From the NCBI GenBank assembly GCA_900635495.1, contig LR134136.1, positions 3,906,001-3,970,000 of the forward strand: a stretch of 64,000 bases of DNA, read 5' to 3'. The position numbers and the translations under genes are program-made. The DNA is from Atlantibacter hermannii. Lineage in GTDB: Bacteria; Pseudomonadota; Gammaproteobacteria; Enterobacterales; Enterobacteriaceae. The notes below the pieces were generated by a model. It was not told the origin of the DNA and searched no databases. It saw nothing but the letters and a program-made list of their open reading frames with translations. Positions 36,468-45,001 of the stretch are shown in pieces (position 1 is the first letter of the stretch; each line of letters opens with the position of its first letter).

Positions 36468-37439
36468 ATGAATTTAGAAAAAATTAATGAGTTAACCGCG
36501 CAAGATATGGCGGGCGTTAATGCGACCATCCTTGAGCAACTCAACTCGGATGTTCAGCTTATCAATCAATTAGGCTATTACATTGTGAGCGGCGGCGGTA
36601 AGCGCATTCGCCCGATGATTGCCGTGCTTTCCGCTCGCGCGCTGGGCTACCAGGGCAATGCGCACGTAATGATCGCGGCGCTGATTGAATTTATTCACAC
36701 CGCCACGCTACTGCATGATGATGTTGTTGATGAATCTGATATGCGCCGCGGGAAAGCCACCGCTAACGCCGCGTTCGGCAATGCCGCGAGCGTACTGGTC
36801 GGCGATTTTATTTACACGCGCGCCTTCCAGATGATGACCAGCCTCGGCTCGCTCAAAGTGCTGGAAGTGATGTCCGAAGCCGTTAACGTTATCGCTGAAG
36901 GTGAAGTCCTGCAGTTGATGAACGTAAACGACCCGGATATCACCGAAGAAAGCTATATGCGGGTGATCTACTGTAAAACCGCACGGCTTTTTGAAGCGGC
37001 ATCGCAGTGTTCCGGTATTCTTGCCGGCGCTAATGAAGCGGAAGAAAAAGCGCTCCAGGATTATGGTCGTTATCTGGGCACCGCTTTCCAGCTTATTGAT
37101 GATTTGCTGGATTACAGTGCGGATGGCGAGCGGCTGGGTAAAAACGTCGGCGACGATTTAAACGAAGGGAAACCGACGCTGCCGCTGTTACACGCTATGC
37201 GTCACGGCACCGAGGATCAGGCAAAAATGATCCGCGAGGCTATCCAGCAAGGCAATGGCCGTCATCTTCTCGATCCCGTGCTGCATGCTATGGCGGAATG
37301 TGGTTCGCTGGAATGGACGCGCCAGCGCGCCGAAGAGGAAGCAGATAAAGCTATTGCCGCCCTGTCGATCCTTCCGGACACCCCATGGCGCGAAGCGTTA
37401 ATCGCACTGGCTCACATGTCGGTTCAGCGCGACCACTAA
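36468..37439 (+). CDS. ispB: octaprenyl diphosphate synthase IspB
   Basis: 323 residues from MNLEKINELTAQDMAGVNAT, the E. coli length. The two Asp-rich trans-prenyltransferase motifs are LLHDDVVDESDMRRG (Asp84/85/88) and QLIDDLLDYSADGE (about 211). It elongates farnesyl diphosphate to the C40 side chain used for ubiquinone and menaquinone, and is essential. The longer upstream frame lacks a ribosome site, so I use the ATG at 36468. This protein supplies the tail for the ubiquinone intermediates handled by UbiUVT elsewhere in the window. Confidence 0.97.
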   Translation: MNLEKINELTAQDMAGVNATILEQLNSDVQLINQLGYYIVSGGGKRIRPMIAVLSARALGYQGNAHVMIAALIEFIHTATLLHDDVVDESDMRRGKATANAAFGNAASVLVGDFIYTRAFQMMTSLGSLKVLEVMSEAVNVIAEGEVLQLMNVNDPDITEESYMRVIYCKTARLFEAASQCSGILAGANEAEEKALQDYGRYLGTAFQLIDDLLDYSADGERLGKNVGDDLNEGKPTLPLLHAMRHGTEDQAKMIREAIQQGNGRHLLDPVLHAMAECGSLEWTRQRAEEEADKAIAALSILPDTPWREALIALAHMSVQRDH

Positions 37440-37575
37440 CGTATCCTCCCTGCTCTTTCTGCGCCGCCCGGCGCAGAAATTCTTGCTTTAAATTTGCATT
37501 GCTTGCAGCAAATTGTGCGTTTCTGTGCACACTTCTGGTTATATCTAAAACTAACAAGAACTTTTTGGAGCTTTC

Positions 37576-37605
37576 CATGTTATATCTTATGCAGGATATA
37601 ACATG
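37576..37605. promoter_or_regulatory. 11 bp inverted repeat upstream of sfsB
   Basis: CATGTTATATC (37576-37586) and GATATAACATG (37595-37605) are perfect inverted arms separated by 8 bases, 39 bp before the sfsB ATG. The dyad has operator geometry and could be bound by SfsB itself or overlap its promoter. No match to a named regulator's consensus is apparent to me. Confidence 0.5.
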
Positions 37606-37643
37606 TCAGACGAGAGATACGTCGTTTTTGTGTTGAGGGAAAT

Positions 37644-37910
37644 ATGCAAAAGAAAGTCACAGACTGGCATCCGGCGGATATTATCGCAGGGTTACGCAAA
37701 AGAGGGACCTCTTTAGCGGCGGAGTCAAGGAAAGCAGGATTAAGTTCATCCACGCTCGCGAACGCGTTAACGCGCCCATGGCCCAAGGGAGAGCGCATCA
37801 TTGCGGACGCACTGGGCGTTGCACCATGGGTTATCTGGCCTTCACGTTATTACGATCCCATAACCCACGAATTTATCGATCGTTCGCAATTGATCCGAAC
37901 GCGCCAATAA
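37644..37910 (+). CDS. sfsB: Ner-like DNA-binding transcriptional regulator SfsB (Nlp)
   Basis: 88 residues related to the Ner repressors of phages Mu and D108. A helix-turn-helix covers about residues 25-50 (SLAAESRKAGLSSSTLANAL), followed by the RPWPKGERIIADALGVAPWVIWPSRY signature. In E. coli it affects maltose gene expression in a cya/crp* background. It lies alone between ispB and murA, with a dyad in its upstream region and a strong terminator behind. Confidence 0.93.
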   Translation: MQKKVTDWHPADIIAGLRKRGTSLAAESRKAGLSSSTLANALTRPWPKGERIIADALGVAPWVIWPSRYYDPITHEFIDRSQLIRTRQ

Positions 37911-37911
37911 A

Positions 37912-37940
37912 AAGCCGGGGCAAAGGCCCCGGCTTTTTTA
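37912..37940. terminator. bidirectional terminator between sfsB and murA
   Basis: GCCGGGGC pairs with GCCCCGGC around AAAG, with A tract before and T tract after. It separates convergent sfsB and murA. Confidence 0.9.
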
Positions 37941-37976
37941 TTAACATCATTGCGCTTAAAAGTTCTTATAGCTGCT

Positions 37977-39236
37977 TTATTCGGCTTTTACGCGTTCAAT
38001 ATTGGCGCCTAATGCGCGCAGCTTATCTTCGATGCGCTCGTAACCACGGTCGATATGGTAAATACGATCGACATAGGTTGAGCCTTCAGCGATACAACCC
38101 GCCAGCACCAGGCTTGCCGATGCGCGTAAATCAGTTGCCATAACCTGTGCGCCAGACAGTTTTTCAACGCCATGGCAAATAACCGTGTTGCTTTCGATTT
38201 CTGCGTGCGCGCCCATACGAATCAGTTCCGGGACGTGCATAAAACGGTTTTCGAAGATGGTTTCGGTGATTACGCCGGTTCCTTCCGCCACCAGGTTAAG
38301 CAACGTGAACTGCGCCTGCATATCAGTAGGGAACGCCGGATGCGGGGCAGTACGAACATTTACCGCTTTCGGACGCTTGCCGTGCATATCCAGGCTAATC
38401 CAGTCCTCGCCCACTTCGATGTCGGCACCTGCTTCACGCAGTTTAGCCAGTACGGCATCCAGGGTATCGGGTTTGGTATTGCGGCAGACAACTTTACCAC
38501 CTGACACCGCCGCAGCGACGAGGAACGTACCGGTTTCAATACGGTCCGGCAGGACGCGGTAAACGCCGCCGCCCAGACGCTCAACGCCTTCAATGACGAT
38601 GCGGTCAGTACCCATGCCGGTGATTTTCGCGCCCAGCGTATTCAGGAAGTTGGCGGTATCGACAATTTCCGGCTCGCGCGCAGCGTTCTCAATAATCGTT
38701 GTGCCTTCCGCCAGCGTCGCAGCAGACATAATTGTCACCGTTGCGCCGACGCTTACTTTATCCATAACGATGTGCGCGCCTTTCAGACGACCCTGTACCG
38801 AGGCTTTAACATAACCCTCTTCCAGTTTGATCTCTGCGCCCAGCTGTTCGAGACCCACAATGTGCAGATCCACGGGACGCGCACCGATGGCGCAACCGCC
38901 AGGCAGAGATACCTGACCCTGACCAAAACGCGCAACTAACGGGCCCAGAGCCCAAATAGAGGCACGCATGGTTTTCACCAGCTCGTAAGGCGCACAAAAA
39001 ATATTGACGTTGCTGGCATCAATCCAGACAGAACCGTTGCGCTCAACTTTGGTGCCCAGTTGGCTCAGCAGCTTCATGGTCGTGTCGATGTCTTTCAGCT
39101 TCGGCACGTTCTGGATTTCAACCGGTTCTTCCGCCAGCAATGCAGCGAAAAGGATCGGCAGCGCAGCATTTTTAGCGCCAGAGATCGTTACCTCACCCTG
39201 AAGCCGACACGGCCCTTGTACACGAAATTTATCCAT
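37977..39236 (-). CDS. murA: UDP-N-acetylglucosamine 1-carboxyvinyltransferase MurA
   Basis: 419 residues, the E. coli length. The fosfomycin-target Cys115 is present in SLPGGCAIGARPVD, Lys22 in SGAKNAALP, and the Arg of IPELIRMG-type loop (VPELIRMGAHAE) as well. It catalyses the first committed step of peptidoglycan synthesis, transferring enolpyruvate from PEP to UDP-GlcNAc. Cys rather than Asp at 115 predicts a fosfomycin-sensitive enzyme. It lies 51 bp after ibaG on the same strand. Confidence 0.97.
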   Translation of the reverse strand: MDKFRVQGPCRLQGEVTISGAKNAALPILFAALLAEEPVEIQNVPKLKDIDTTMKLLSQLGTKVERNGSVWIDASNVNIFCAPYELVKTMRASIWALGPLVARFGQGQVSLPGGCAIGARPVDLHIVGLEQLGAEIKLEEGYVKASVQGRLKGAHIVMDKVSVGATVTIMSAATLAEGTTIIENAAREPEIVDTANFLNTLGAKITGMGTDRIVIEGVERLGGGVYRVLPDRIETGTFLVAAAVSGGKVVCRNTKPDTLDAVLAKLREAGADIEVGEDWISLDMHGKRPKAVNVRTAPHPAFPTDMQAQFTLLNLVAEGTGVITETIFENRFMHVPELIRMGAHAEIESNTVICHGVEKLSGAQVMATDLRASASLVLAGCIAEGSTYVDRIYHIDRGYERIEDKLRALGANIERVKAE

Positions 39237-39287
39237 GGAAATTTATCTCTTAATAATCACACAGGCTGCCGGCGCAAGGCCCACAGC

Positions 39288-39542
39288 TTAAAAACCACTG
39301 AGCTTACGATCCCGCGCCCATTCTTGCGGCGTGTAAGTTTTGATCGACACCGCGTGAATACGGTTTTCGGCGATCAGCCCCATTAGCGGGCCATAGACGG
39401 TTTGCTGTTTTTTCACCCGGCTCATCTCTGCAAACAGGTCACCCACTGCGATAACCTGAAAGTGGCTGCCATCGCCCGTAACGTGGACTTCCTGGAGGGG
39501 CAGCGCATTCATCAGCACTGTCTGGATTTCATGATTTTCCAT
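39288..39542 (-). CDS. ibaG: BolA-family acid stress protein IbaG
   Basis: 84 residues with the BolA fold; VTGDGSHFQVIAVGDLFAEMSRVKKQQTVYG holds the conserved His and the helix-turn-helix-like core. BolA proteins pair with monothiol glutaredoxin Grx4 around a [2Fe-2S] cluster. In E. coli the gene is induced by acid. It is upstream of murA on the same strand, the conserved order. Confidence 0.94.
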   Translation of the reverse strand: MENHEIQTVLMNALPLQEVHVTGDGSHFQVIAVGDLFAEMSRVKKQQTVYGPLMGLIAENRIHAVSIKTYTPQEWARDRKLSGF

Positions 39543-39614
39543 GGGTATCTCTATTGGTCGTTAAGTGAAAACAGGCCAGACATTTTAGAGTAAAGTGAGG
39601 CGCGCTTAAACAAA

Positions 39615-39647
39615 CAAAAAGCCCCGCATTGATAGTTTGCGAGGCTT
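39615..39647 (-). terminator. terminator after mlaB
   Basis: On the minus strand AGCCTCGCA pairs with TGCGGGGCT (one G-T pair) around 9 bases and is followed by five T. It ends the mlaFEDCB transcript and lies upstream of ibaG. Confidence 0.8.
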
Positions 39648-39669
39648 TAAGAGTAATGTACTGAAAAGT

Positions 39670-39972
39670 CTAGGATGTGGCGACCGGTATTAAATCCGCC
39701 GGTAGGTTATAAAGCTTAGCGAGGGTCGTTAATTTATCGCTTATCCCCGCCAGGCTGACATGTTTTCCACCCTGACGCCCGATTTGTACCAGATGGAGCA
39801 ACATCGCCAGGCCGGATGTATCCACACGATCTATCGCGTAGAGATCGATAACACTCACCTCCGACATCGCGGCTTCTCGTTTTTCCCACAGCGCGCCGAC
39901 GGTTTCCTGATCGAGTTCGCCGCGCAGGATTAAACGATCATCCTCACGCAGCCACGTCAGATTGTCTGCCAT
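39670..39972 (-). CDS. mlaB: phospholipid ABC transporter STAS subunit MlaB
   Basis: 100 residues of the STAS fold (VIDLYAIDRVDTSGLAMLLHLV is the conserved core with the Asp-Thr-Ser-Gly loop). MlaB binds the MlaF ATPase in the cytoplasm and is required for complex assembly and activity. Sequence is noticeably diverged from E. coli (97 residues). Its ATG overlaps the mlaC stop region by one base. Confidence 0.93.
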   Translation of the reverse strand: MADNLTWLREDDRLILRGELDQETVGALWEKREAAMSEVSVIDLYAIDRVDTSGLAMLLHLVQIGRQGGKHVSLAGISDKLTTLAKLYNLPADLIPVATS

Positions 39973-40601
39973 TATTTTTTGTCATCCAGGGTAATCGGTT
40001 GACGGGAAATCGACTGCAATTGCGCGGTCAGTCCATCAATACCTTTGGTACGCAGCACATCGCTCCACTCGTTTTGTTTGGTGGTGATCATGCTCACGCC
40101 TTCGGCGATCATGTCGTAAGCCTGCCAGTTTCCGGTTTGGGTATTTTTACGCCACTGGAAGTCGAGGCGTACCGGCGGGCGGCCATTCGGATCAACGATA
40201 GTCACGCGAATCGGAATAATAGAAGCGTCGCCCAGCGGCTGTTCCGGGGCAATCTGGTATGTCTGGCCGTGATACATAGCCAGCGCCTGACCATAAGCCT
40301 GTTTCAGGTATTCACGAAACGCCGCGAAGTACGCGTCACGTTGCGCAGGGGTCGCATCTTTGTAATAGCGCCCCAGCACCAGCGCGCCGGCATATTTAAT
40401 CTGTACGTAAGGCAGCAGTTCCTGATCCACAACCTGACGCAGGTAATCCGGATTCTGACGGATTTGCGGCTGCTCGTTTTTGAGTCTATCGAACGTTTTC
40501 TGCGCTGCCTCAGCCATCAGCTTATAGGGATTAGACTGCTCGACAGCATGCGCCAACGGGGCGATCACCAGCATGGCAACCATTAACAGACGTTTAAACA
40601 T
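39972..40601 (-). CDS. mlaC: periplasmic phospholipid-binding protein MlaC
   Basis: 209 residues with a signal peptide of about 19-20 residues (MFKRLLMVAMLVIAPLAHAVE). The fold holds a phospholipid in a deep pocket and shuttles it between the outer-membrane MlaA-porin complex and the inner-membrane MlaFEDB transporter. Family features include NPDYLRQVVDQELLPYVQIKYAG and the final ISRQPITLDDKK. It is coupled to mlaB by overlap. Confidence 0.95.
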   Translation of the reverse strand: MFKRLLMVAMLVIAPLAHAVEQSNPYKLMAEAAQKTFDRLKNEQPQIRQNPDYLRQVVDQELLPYVQIKYAGALVLGRYYKDATPAQRDAYFAAFREYLKQAYGQALAMYHGQTYQIAPEQPLGDASIIPIRVTIVDPNGRPPVRLDFQWRKNTQTGNWQAYDMIAEGVSMITTKQNEWSDVLRTKGIDGLTAQLQSISRQPITLDDKK

Positions 40602-40616
40602 AGTGTGGCTCTCCAG

Positions 40617-41168
40617 TTAGTTCGTCGTGCCGTTTTGCGGCAATGATCCATTATGTTCAGCGGCAGGCGCTGGCGCATCGTCCTGATTCTGATTGTCGCC
40701 GCTGTTGCTCTTGTACAGGAACTGACCAATCAGGTCCTCCAGTACAATTGCAGATTTAGTATCCTGAATCGTACCGCCATCTTTCAGAATAGAAGATCCT
40801 AGTTCAGGATCGTCGAAACCGATATTCAGCGCCAGGTATTGTTCGCCCAGCAGGCCGGAAGTGCGGATCGACAGCGAACTGGTGTCCGGGATATGGTTAT
40901 AACGTTCTTCGATATCCATTGCGACGCGGGGCAAATAGGTTTTCTGGTCCAGCTCGATATCCGCGACGCGCCCAATTACCACGCCACCAATACGCACCGG
41001 GGAACGCGCTTTTAAGCCGCCGATGTTATCGAACGTGGCATAAAGGCGGTACGTCGGCTCGGTACGCATCGAGGTGACATTCGCCACTTTCAGGCAAATA
41101 AACAGCGCCGCCAGCAGTGCCACCAGCATAAATACGCCGACCCAGATTTCAGTTTTCTTCGTTTGCAT
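40617..41168 (-). CDS. mlaD: MCE-domain phospholipid transporter subunit MlaD
   Basis: 183 residues, the E. coli length. One N-terminal membrane helix (about 7-27, WVGVFMLVALLAALFICLKV) anchors an MCE/Ttg2C domain (YATFDNIGGLKARSPVRIGGVVIGRV). Hexameric MlaD forms the channel between the MlaE permease and MlaC. The C-tail is Ala/Pro/Asn rich. Confidence 0.96.
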   Translation of the reverse strand: MQTKKTEIWVGVFMLVALLAALFICLKVANVTSMRTEPTYRLYATFDNIGGLKARSPVRIGGVVIGRVADIELDQKTYLPRVAMDIEERYNHIPDTSSLSIRTSGLLGEQYLALNIGFDDPELGSSILKDGGTIQDTKSAIVLEDLIGQFLYKSNSGDNQNQDDAPAPAAEHNGSLPQNGTTN

Positions 41169-41171
41169 GAC

Positions 41172-41954
41172 TTAATTCCCAAACATCAGTGCAGTAAGCA
41201 CAAAATCCAGGCCGAGAACGGCCAGCGATGCGTGCACAACAGTACGTGTGGTGGCCCGGCTAATCCCTGCGGAGGTCGGGATTGCGTCATAGCCATTAAA
41301 TAACGCGATCCACGTTACCGTAATGGCGAAAACCACACTCTTAATCAGACAGTTAACCAGATCCAGTCGCCAGTCGATGGCGCTTTGCATCGCCGACCAG
41401 TAAAAACCTGCATCGATGCCTTTCCAGCTCACCCCTACCAGCGCCCCGCCCCAAATCCCGACGGCGACGAAAATAATCGTCAACAACGGCAACGAAATCA
41501 TGCCCGCCCAGAAACGCGGCGCGATAACGCGACGCAGCGGATCGACCGCCATCATTTCCATACTGGAAAGCTGTTCCGTCGCTCTCATCAAGCCAATTTC
41601 CGCAGTCAGGGCCGAACCGGCGCGCCCGGCAAACAACAGCGCGGCCACCACCGGGCCTAACTCGCGTAACAGCGACAGCGCGACCAGCATACCGAGGCTG
41701 GTTTCCGCACTGTACGTCGTTAAGACCAGGTAGCCCTGAAGCCCCAGTACCATGCCGATAAAGACGCCGGAAACCATAATAATGATCATCGACAACACGC
41801 CAACGTTATACAGTTGACGCATCAATAGCGGAGCATGCTTGCGGAACTCAGGTTTACCCACCAGCGCATTGAATAACATCAAACCGGCACGACCAAAAGA
41901 CGCCCAGCTTTTCAGCGTACGGTGGCCTAGCGATGCCAGTGCATTTAACAGCAT
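41172..41954 (-). CDS. mlaE: phospholipid ABC transporter permease MlaE
   Basis: 260 residues from MLLNALASLGHRTLKS, the E. coli length. The MlaE/Ttg2B permease signature is GVFIGMVLGLQGYLVLTTYSAE and ALLRELGPVVAALLFAGRAGSALTAEIGLM. About six membrane helices form the dimeric core of MlaFEDB. Three bases separate it from mlaD and 7 from mlaF, so the operon is tightly packed. Confidence 0.96.
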   Translation of the reverse strand: MLLNALASLGHRTLKSWASFGRAGLMLFNALVGKPEFRKHAPLLMRQLYNVGVLSMIIIMVSGVFIGMVLGLQGYLVLTTYSAETSLGMLVALSLLRELGPVVAALLFAGRAGSALTAEIGLMRATEQLSSMEMMAVDPLRRVIAPRFWAGMISLPLLTIIFVAVGIWGGALVGVSWKGIDAGFYWSAMQSAIDWRLDLVNCLIKSVVFAITVTWIALFNGYDAIPTSAGISRATTRTVVHASLAVLGLDFVLTALMFGN

Positions 41955-41961
41955 GAGCGGC

Positions 41962-42777
41962 TTAACTCCCTGTTCCAGATAAAAGATCGTGCTGGTAGTC
42001 GCCAGCAGGATAACGGAATGGCACCGGCCCATCGGCGTTGCCATCAAGGAACTGTCTGACGCGTGCATCGGTGTTGGTTTGCAGCGCCTGCGCTTCTCCA
42101 TGCGCGATGATCCGCTTATCTGCCACGATATAGGCATAATCGGCGATGCTGAGCACTTCCGGCACGTCGTGCGACACCACAATGCACGTCACGCCAAGTG
42201 AGCTATTCAGTTCAGAGATCAGTTTGACCAGCACGCCCATGGTGATAGGGTCCTGGCCGACGAACGGCTCGTCGAACATGATTAAATCAGGTTCCAGCGC
42301 GATCGCGCGCGCCAGGGCCGCGCGTCGTGCCATACCGCCGGATAATTCAGACGGCATAAGTTTGGCCGCGCCGCGCAATCCCACGGCTTCAAGCTTCATC
42401 ATCACCGTACTCTTCAGCAACGGCGCGGGCAGGCGCGTATGCTCCCGTAGCGGATACGCCACGTTTTCATAAACGTTCATGTCGGTGAACAGCGCGCCGG
42501 ACTGGAACAACATGCTCATGCGTTTACGTACGGTGTACAAACGTGAGCGTGTCATAGCGGGAATGTTCTCGCCATCAAACAATATCTCGCCGCAATCGGG
42601 CTGAATTTGCCCGCCGATCAGACGTAAAAGTGTGGTTTTGCCAATCCCCGACGGCCCCATGATGGCCGTGATCTTCCCCCGAGGGACGGTGAGCGAAATA
42701 TCTTCAAAGATACATCGGTTACCGCGCGTAAAACGCATTCCCCGGATTTCAACCAGATTCGATTCAGTCTGGCTCAT
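41962..42777 (-). CDS. mlaF: phospholipid ABC transporter ATPase MlaF
   Basis: 271 residues from the ATG at 42777, preceded by AAAGGA. ABC motifs: Walker A GPSGIGKTT, signature LSGGMARRAALARA, Walker B DLIMFDEPFVGQDP and H-loop VVSHDV. It powers maintenance of outer-membrane lipid asymmetry with MlaE, MlaD and MlaB. The C-terminal extension (RQFLDGNADGPVPFRYPA) is the part known to contact the partner ATPase in the dimer. It opens the mlaFEDCB operon and diverges from yrbG. Confidence 0.96.
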   Translation of the reverse strand: MSQTESNLVEIRGMRFTRGNRCIFEDISLTVPRGKITAIMGPSGIGKTTLLRLIGGQIQPDCGEILFDGENIPAMTRSRLYTVRKRMSMLFQSGALFTDMNVYENVAYPLREHTRLPAPLLKSTVMMKLEAVGLRGAAKLMPSELSGGMARRAALARAIALEPDLIMFDEPFVGQDPITMGVLVKLISELNSSLGVTCIVVSHDVPEVLSIADYAYIVADKRIIAHGEAQALQTNTDARVRQFLDGNADGPVPFRYPAGDYQHDLLSGTGS

Positions 42778-42910
42778 CAATTTGTCCTTTGCGTGTATTT
42801 CAGGTTAAGCATGGCGCGTTATATCGCCATGAACCCAATATTTTTACAGAATATTACCCACCGGAGTTAGCGAAAGCAGGCATTTGTTTTACTTTTCCAA
42901 CGCTAAAAGT

Positions 42911-42927
42911 CAGAATTAAGAATTCTG
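42911..42927. promoter_or_regulatory. 17 bp palindrome in the mlaF/yrbG intergenic region
   Basis: CAGAATT and AATTCTG are perfect inverted arms around AAG, in the 232 bp between the divergent mlaF and yrbG starts. It could be an operator or a promoter-embedded dyad; no regulator is evident. Confidence 0.4.
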
Positions 42928-43009
42928 TACCTTCCTGAGTCTTTCCCTCTGAGCGGCCAGTACATCAGGTTAAGTGGGCCGGCGATTATACCTGAAGAAA
43001 GGACTTTGC

Positions 43010-43984
43010 ATGCTGTTAGCAACGATGCTGTTAATAATTGGTTTATTTCTGGTGGTTTATAGCGCCGATAGACTGGTTTTCGCCGCATCTCTGCTGTGCC
43101 GCACCATAAACATCTCGCCGCTCGTGGTGGGGATGACCGTGGTGGGTGTCGGCACATCCTTACCCGAAATCATGGTTTCGGTAGCGGCTGCGCTCCATGG
43201 ACAGCTGGATTTGGCGGTGGGAACGGCCCTGGGTTCAAACATCACAAACATTTTACTCATCGCCGGGCTGGCGGCATTACTGCACCCATTTAGCGTGCAT
43301 TCCGATATTCTTCGCCGCGAATTGCCGCTAATGTTGCTGATGAGCGCGTTAGCCGGGCTTTTTCTCTACGATGGAACCCTTTCTCGCACGGACGGTGTTG
43401 TTTTATTAATGATTGCCGTGTGTTACCTGTGGTTTATCGTTAAAATCGCCAGGATCGCGCAGCAACAGGGTAGTGATAGCCTGACGCGCGAACAACTGGC
43501 TGAACTGCCGCGTGGTGGCAATTTGTCCGTTGCCTTTTTATGGCTGGCCGTGGCGCTTATTATTATGCCCATGGCGACGCGTATGGTGATCGACAACGCC
43601 ACCGTGGTGGCGCATTACTTTGCCGTCGATGAGCTCACCATTGGGCTTACGGTGATAGCTATCGGCACCAGCCTGCCGGAGCTCGCCACCGCGATTGCGG
43701 GCGTACGCAAAGGCGAAGATGATATTGCAATCGGCAACATCATCGGCTCCAGCATTTATAATATTGCCATCGTGTTAGGTTTACCGGCGTTGCTGGCGCC
43801 TGGCGCGATTAACGCGCTGGCATTTACCCGTGACTATGGGGTAATGCTGGGGGTGAGCGCCCTTTTCGCCCTGCTCTGCTGGCGTCGTGCCCATATCGGC
43901 AAACGCGCTGGCGCCGGGTTATTGATTGGTTTTGTGATATGGATGGCGCTGCTTTACTGGGGCTCATCAACTCTCATTGGATGA
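43010..43984 (+). CDS. yrbG: CaCA-family sodium/calcium exchanger homologue YrbG
   Basis: 324 residues from MLLATMLLIIGLFLVVYSAD with ten membrane helices. The two alpha repeats are clear: GMTVVGVGTSLPEIMVSVAA...LGSNITNILL and GLTVIAIGTSLPELATAIAG...IGNIIGSSIYNIAI. Both carry the G-T-S-L-P-E ion-binding motif of the exchanger family. The physiological ion in E. coli is not settled. It precedes kdsD by 13 bp and is cotranscribed with the Kdo and lpt genes. Confidence 0.95.
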   Translation: MLLATMLLIIGLFLVVYSADRLVFAASLLCRTINISPLVVGMTVVGVGTSLPEIMVSVAAALHGQLDLAVGTALGSNITNILLIAGLAALLHPFSVHSDILRRELPLMLLMSALAGLFLYDGTLSRTDGVVLLMIAVCYLWFIVKIARIAQQQGSDSLTREQLAELPRGGNLSVAFLWLAVALIIMPMATRMVIDNATVVAHYFAVDELTIGLTVIAIGTSLPELATAIAGVRKGEDDIAIGNIIGSSIYNIAIVLGLPALLAPGAINALAFTRDYGVMLGVSALFALLCWRRAHIGKRAGAGLLIGFVIWMALLYWGSSTLIG

Positions 43985-43997
43985 ATCGGAAACGCAT

Positions 43998-44984
43998 ATG
44001 TCGCACTTAGATTTGCAACCGGGGTTTGACTTTCAACAGGCCGGGAAAGAGGTCCTGGAAATTGAACGTGAAGGTCTGGCGCAGCTTGATCAGTACATTA
44101 ACGACGATTTCGTAAAAGCCTGCGAGCTGATGTTTTACTGCTCCGGCAAGGTCGTCGTGATGGGCATGGGTAAATCCGGCCATATCGGCAAAAAAATGGC
44201 AGCCACCTTTGCCAGTACCGGTACTCCGGCATTTTTTGTCCACCCCGGCGAGGCCAGCCATGGCGATCTCGGTATGGTTACGGCCCAGGACGTGGTGATT
44301 GCGATTTCCAATTCCGGTGAGTCCAATGAAATCCTTGCGCTCATCCCGGTATTAAAACGTTTACGGGTTCCGATGATCTGCATCACCAGCCGCCCGGAAA
44401 GCGCTATGGCGAAAGCGGCAGATATCCATTTATGTATTCGTGTCCCGCAGGAAGCGTGCCCGTTAGGGCTGGCGCCAACCACCAGCACCACTGCCACGTT
44501 AGTGATGGGCGACGCGCTGGCGGTAGCTTTACTGAAAGCGCGCGGTTTCACCGCCGAAGATTTTGCGCTTTCGCATCCCGGCGGCGCGCTGGGCCGCAAA
44601 TTATTGTTACGCGTCAACGATATCATGCACACCGGGGATGAAATCCCCCACGTCAGCAAGGACGCGTCGTTGCGCGATGCGCTGCTGGTGATCACCCGTA
44701 AGGGACTAGGCATGGTAGTTGTTTGCGATGATTTGATGAAAATAGAAGGTATCTTTACCGACGGGGATTTACGCCGCGTGCTGGATATGGATGCCGACGT
44801 ACGCACACTGAGCATTGCCGAAGTCATGACGCCCGGCGGCGTCCGCGTTCGCCCCGGTACACTGGCGGTGGATGCGCTCAATCTGATGCAAGCACGGCAT
44901 ATCACGTCTGTTTTAGTCGCCGATGGCGACCAGTTGATGGGTGTGGTACATATGCACGATCTGCTGCGCGCTGGCGTAGTGTAA
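43998..44984 (+). CDS. kdsD: arabinose-5-phosphate isomerase KdsD
   Basis: 328 residues from MSHLDLQPGFDFQQAGKEV, the E. coli length. A SIS domain (VVVMGMGKSGHIGKKMAATFASTGTPAFFVHP) is followed by two CBS domains (from about 205). The enzyme interconverts ribulose-5-phosphate and arabinose-5-phosphate, the first step toward Kdo in LPS. The SIS core LALIPVLKRLRVP and the TTSTTATLVMGDALAVAL segment are intact. Confidence 0.97.
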   Translation: MSHLDLQPGFDFQQAGKEVLEIEREGLAQLDQYINDDFVKACELMFYCSGKVVVMGMGKSGHIGKKMAATFASTGTPAFFVHPGEASHGDLGMVTAQDVVIAISNSGESNEILALIPVLKRLRVPMICITSRPESAMAKAADIHLCIRVPQEACPLGLAPTTSTTATLVMGDALAVALLKARGFTAEDFALSHPGGALGRKLLLRVNDIMHTGDEIPHVSKDASLRDALLVITRKGLGMVVVCDDLMKIEGIFTDGDLRRVLDMDADVRTLSIAEVMTPGGVRVRPGTLAVDALNLMQARHITSVLVADGDQLMGVVHMHDLLRAGVV

Positions 44985-45001
44985 TGAAGGATAAGTCGTT
45001 A

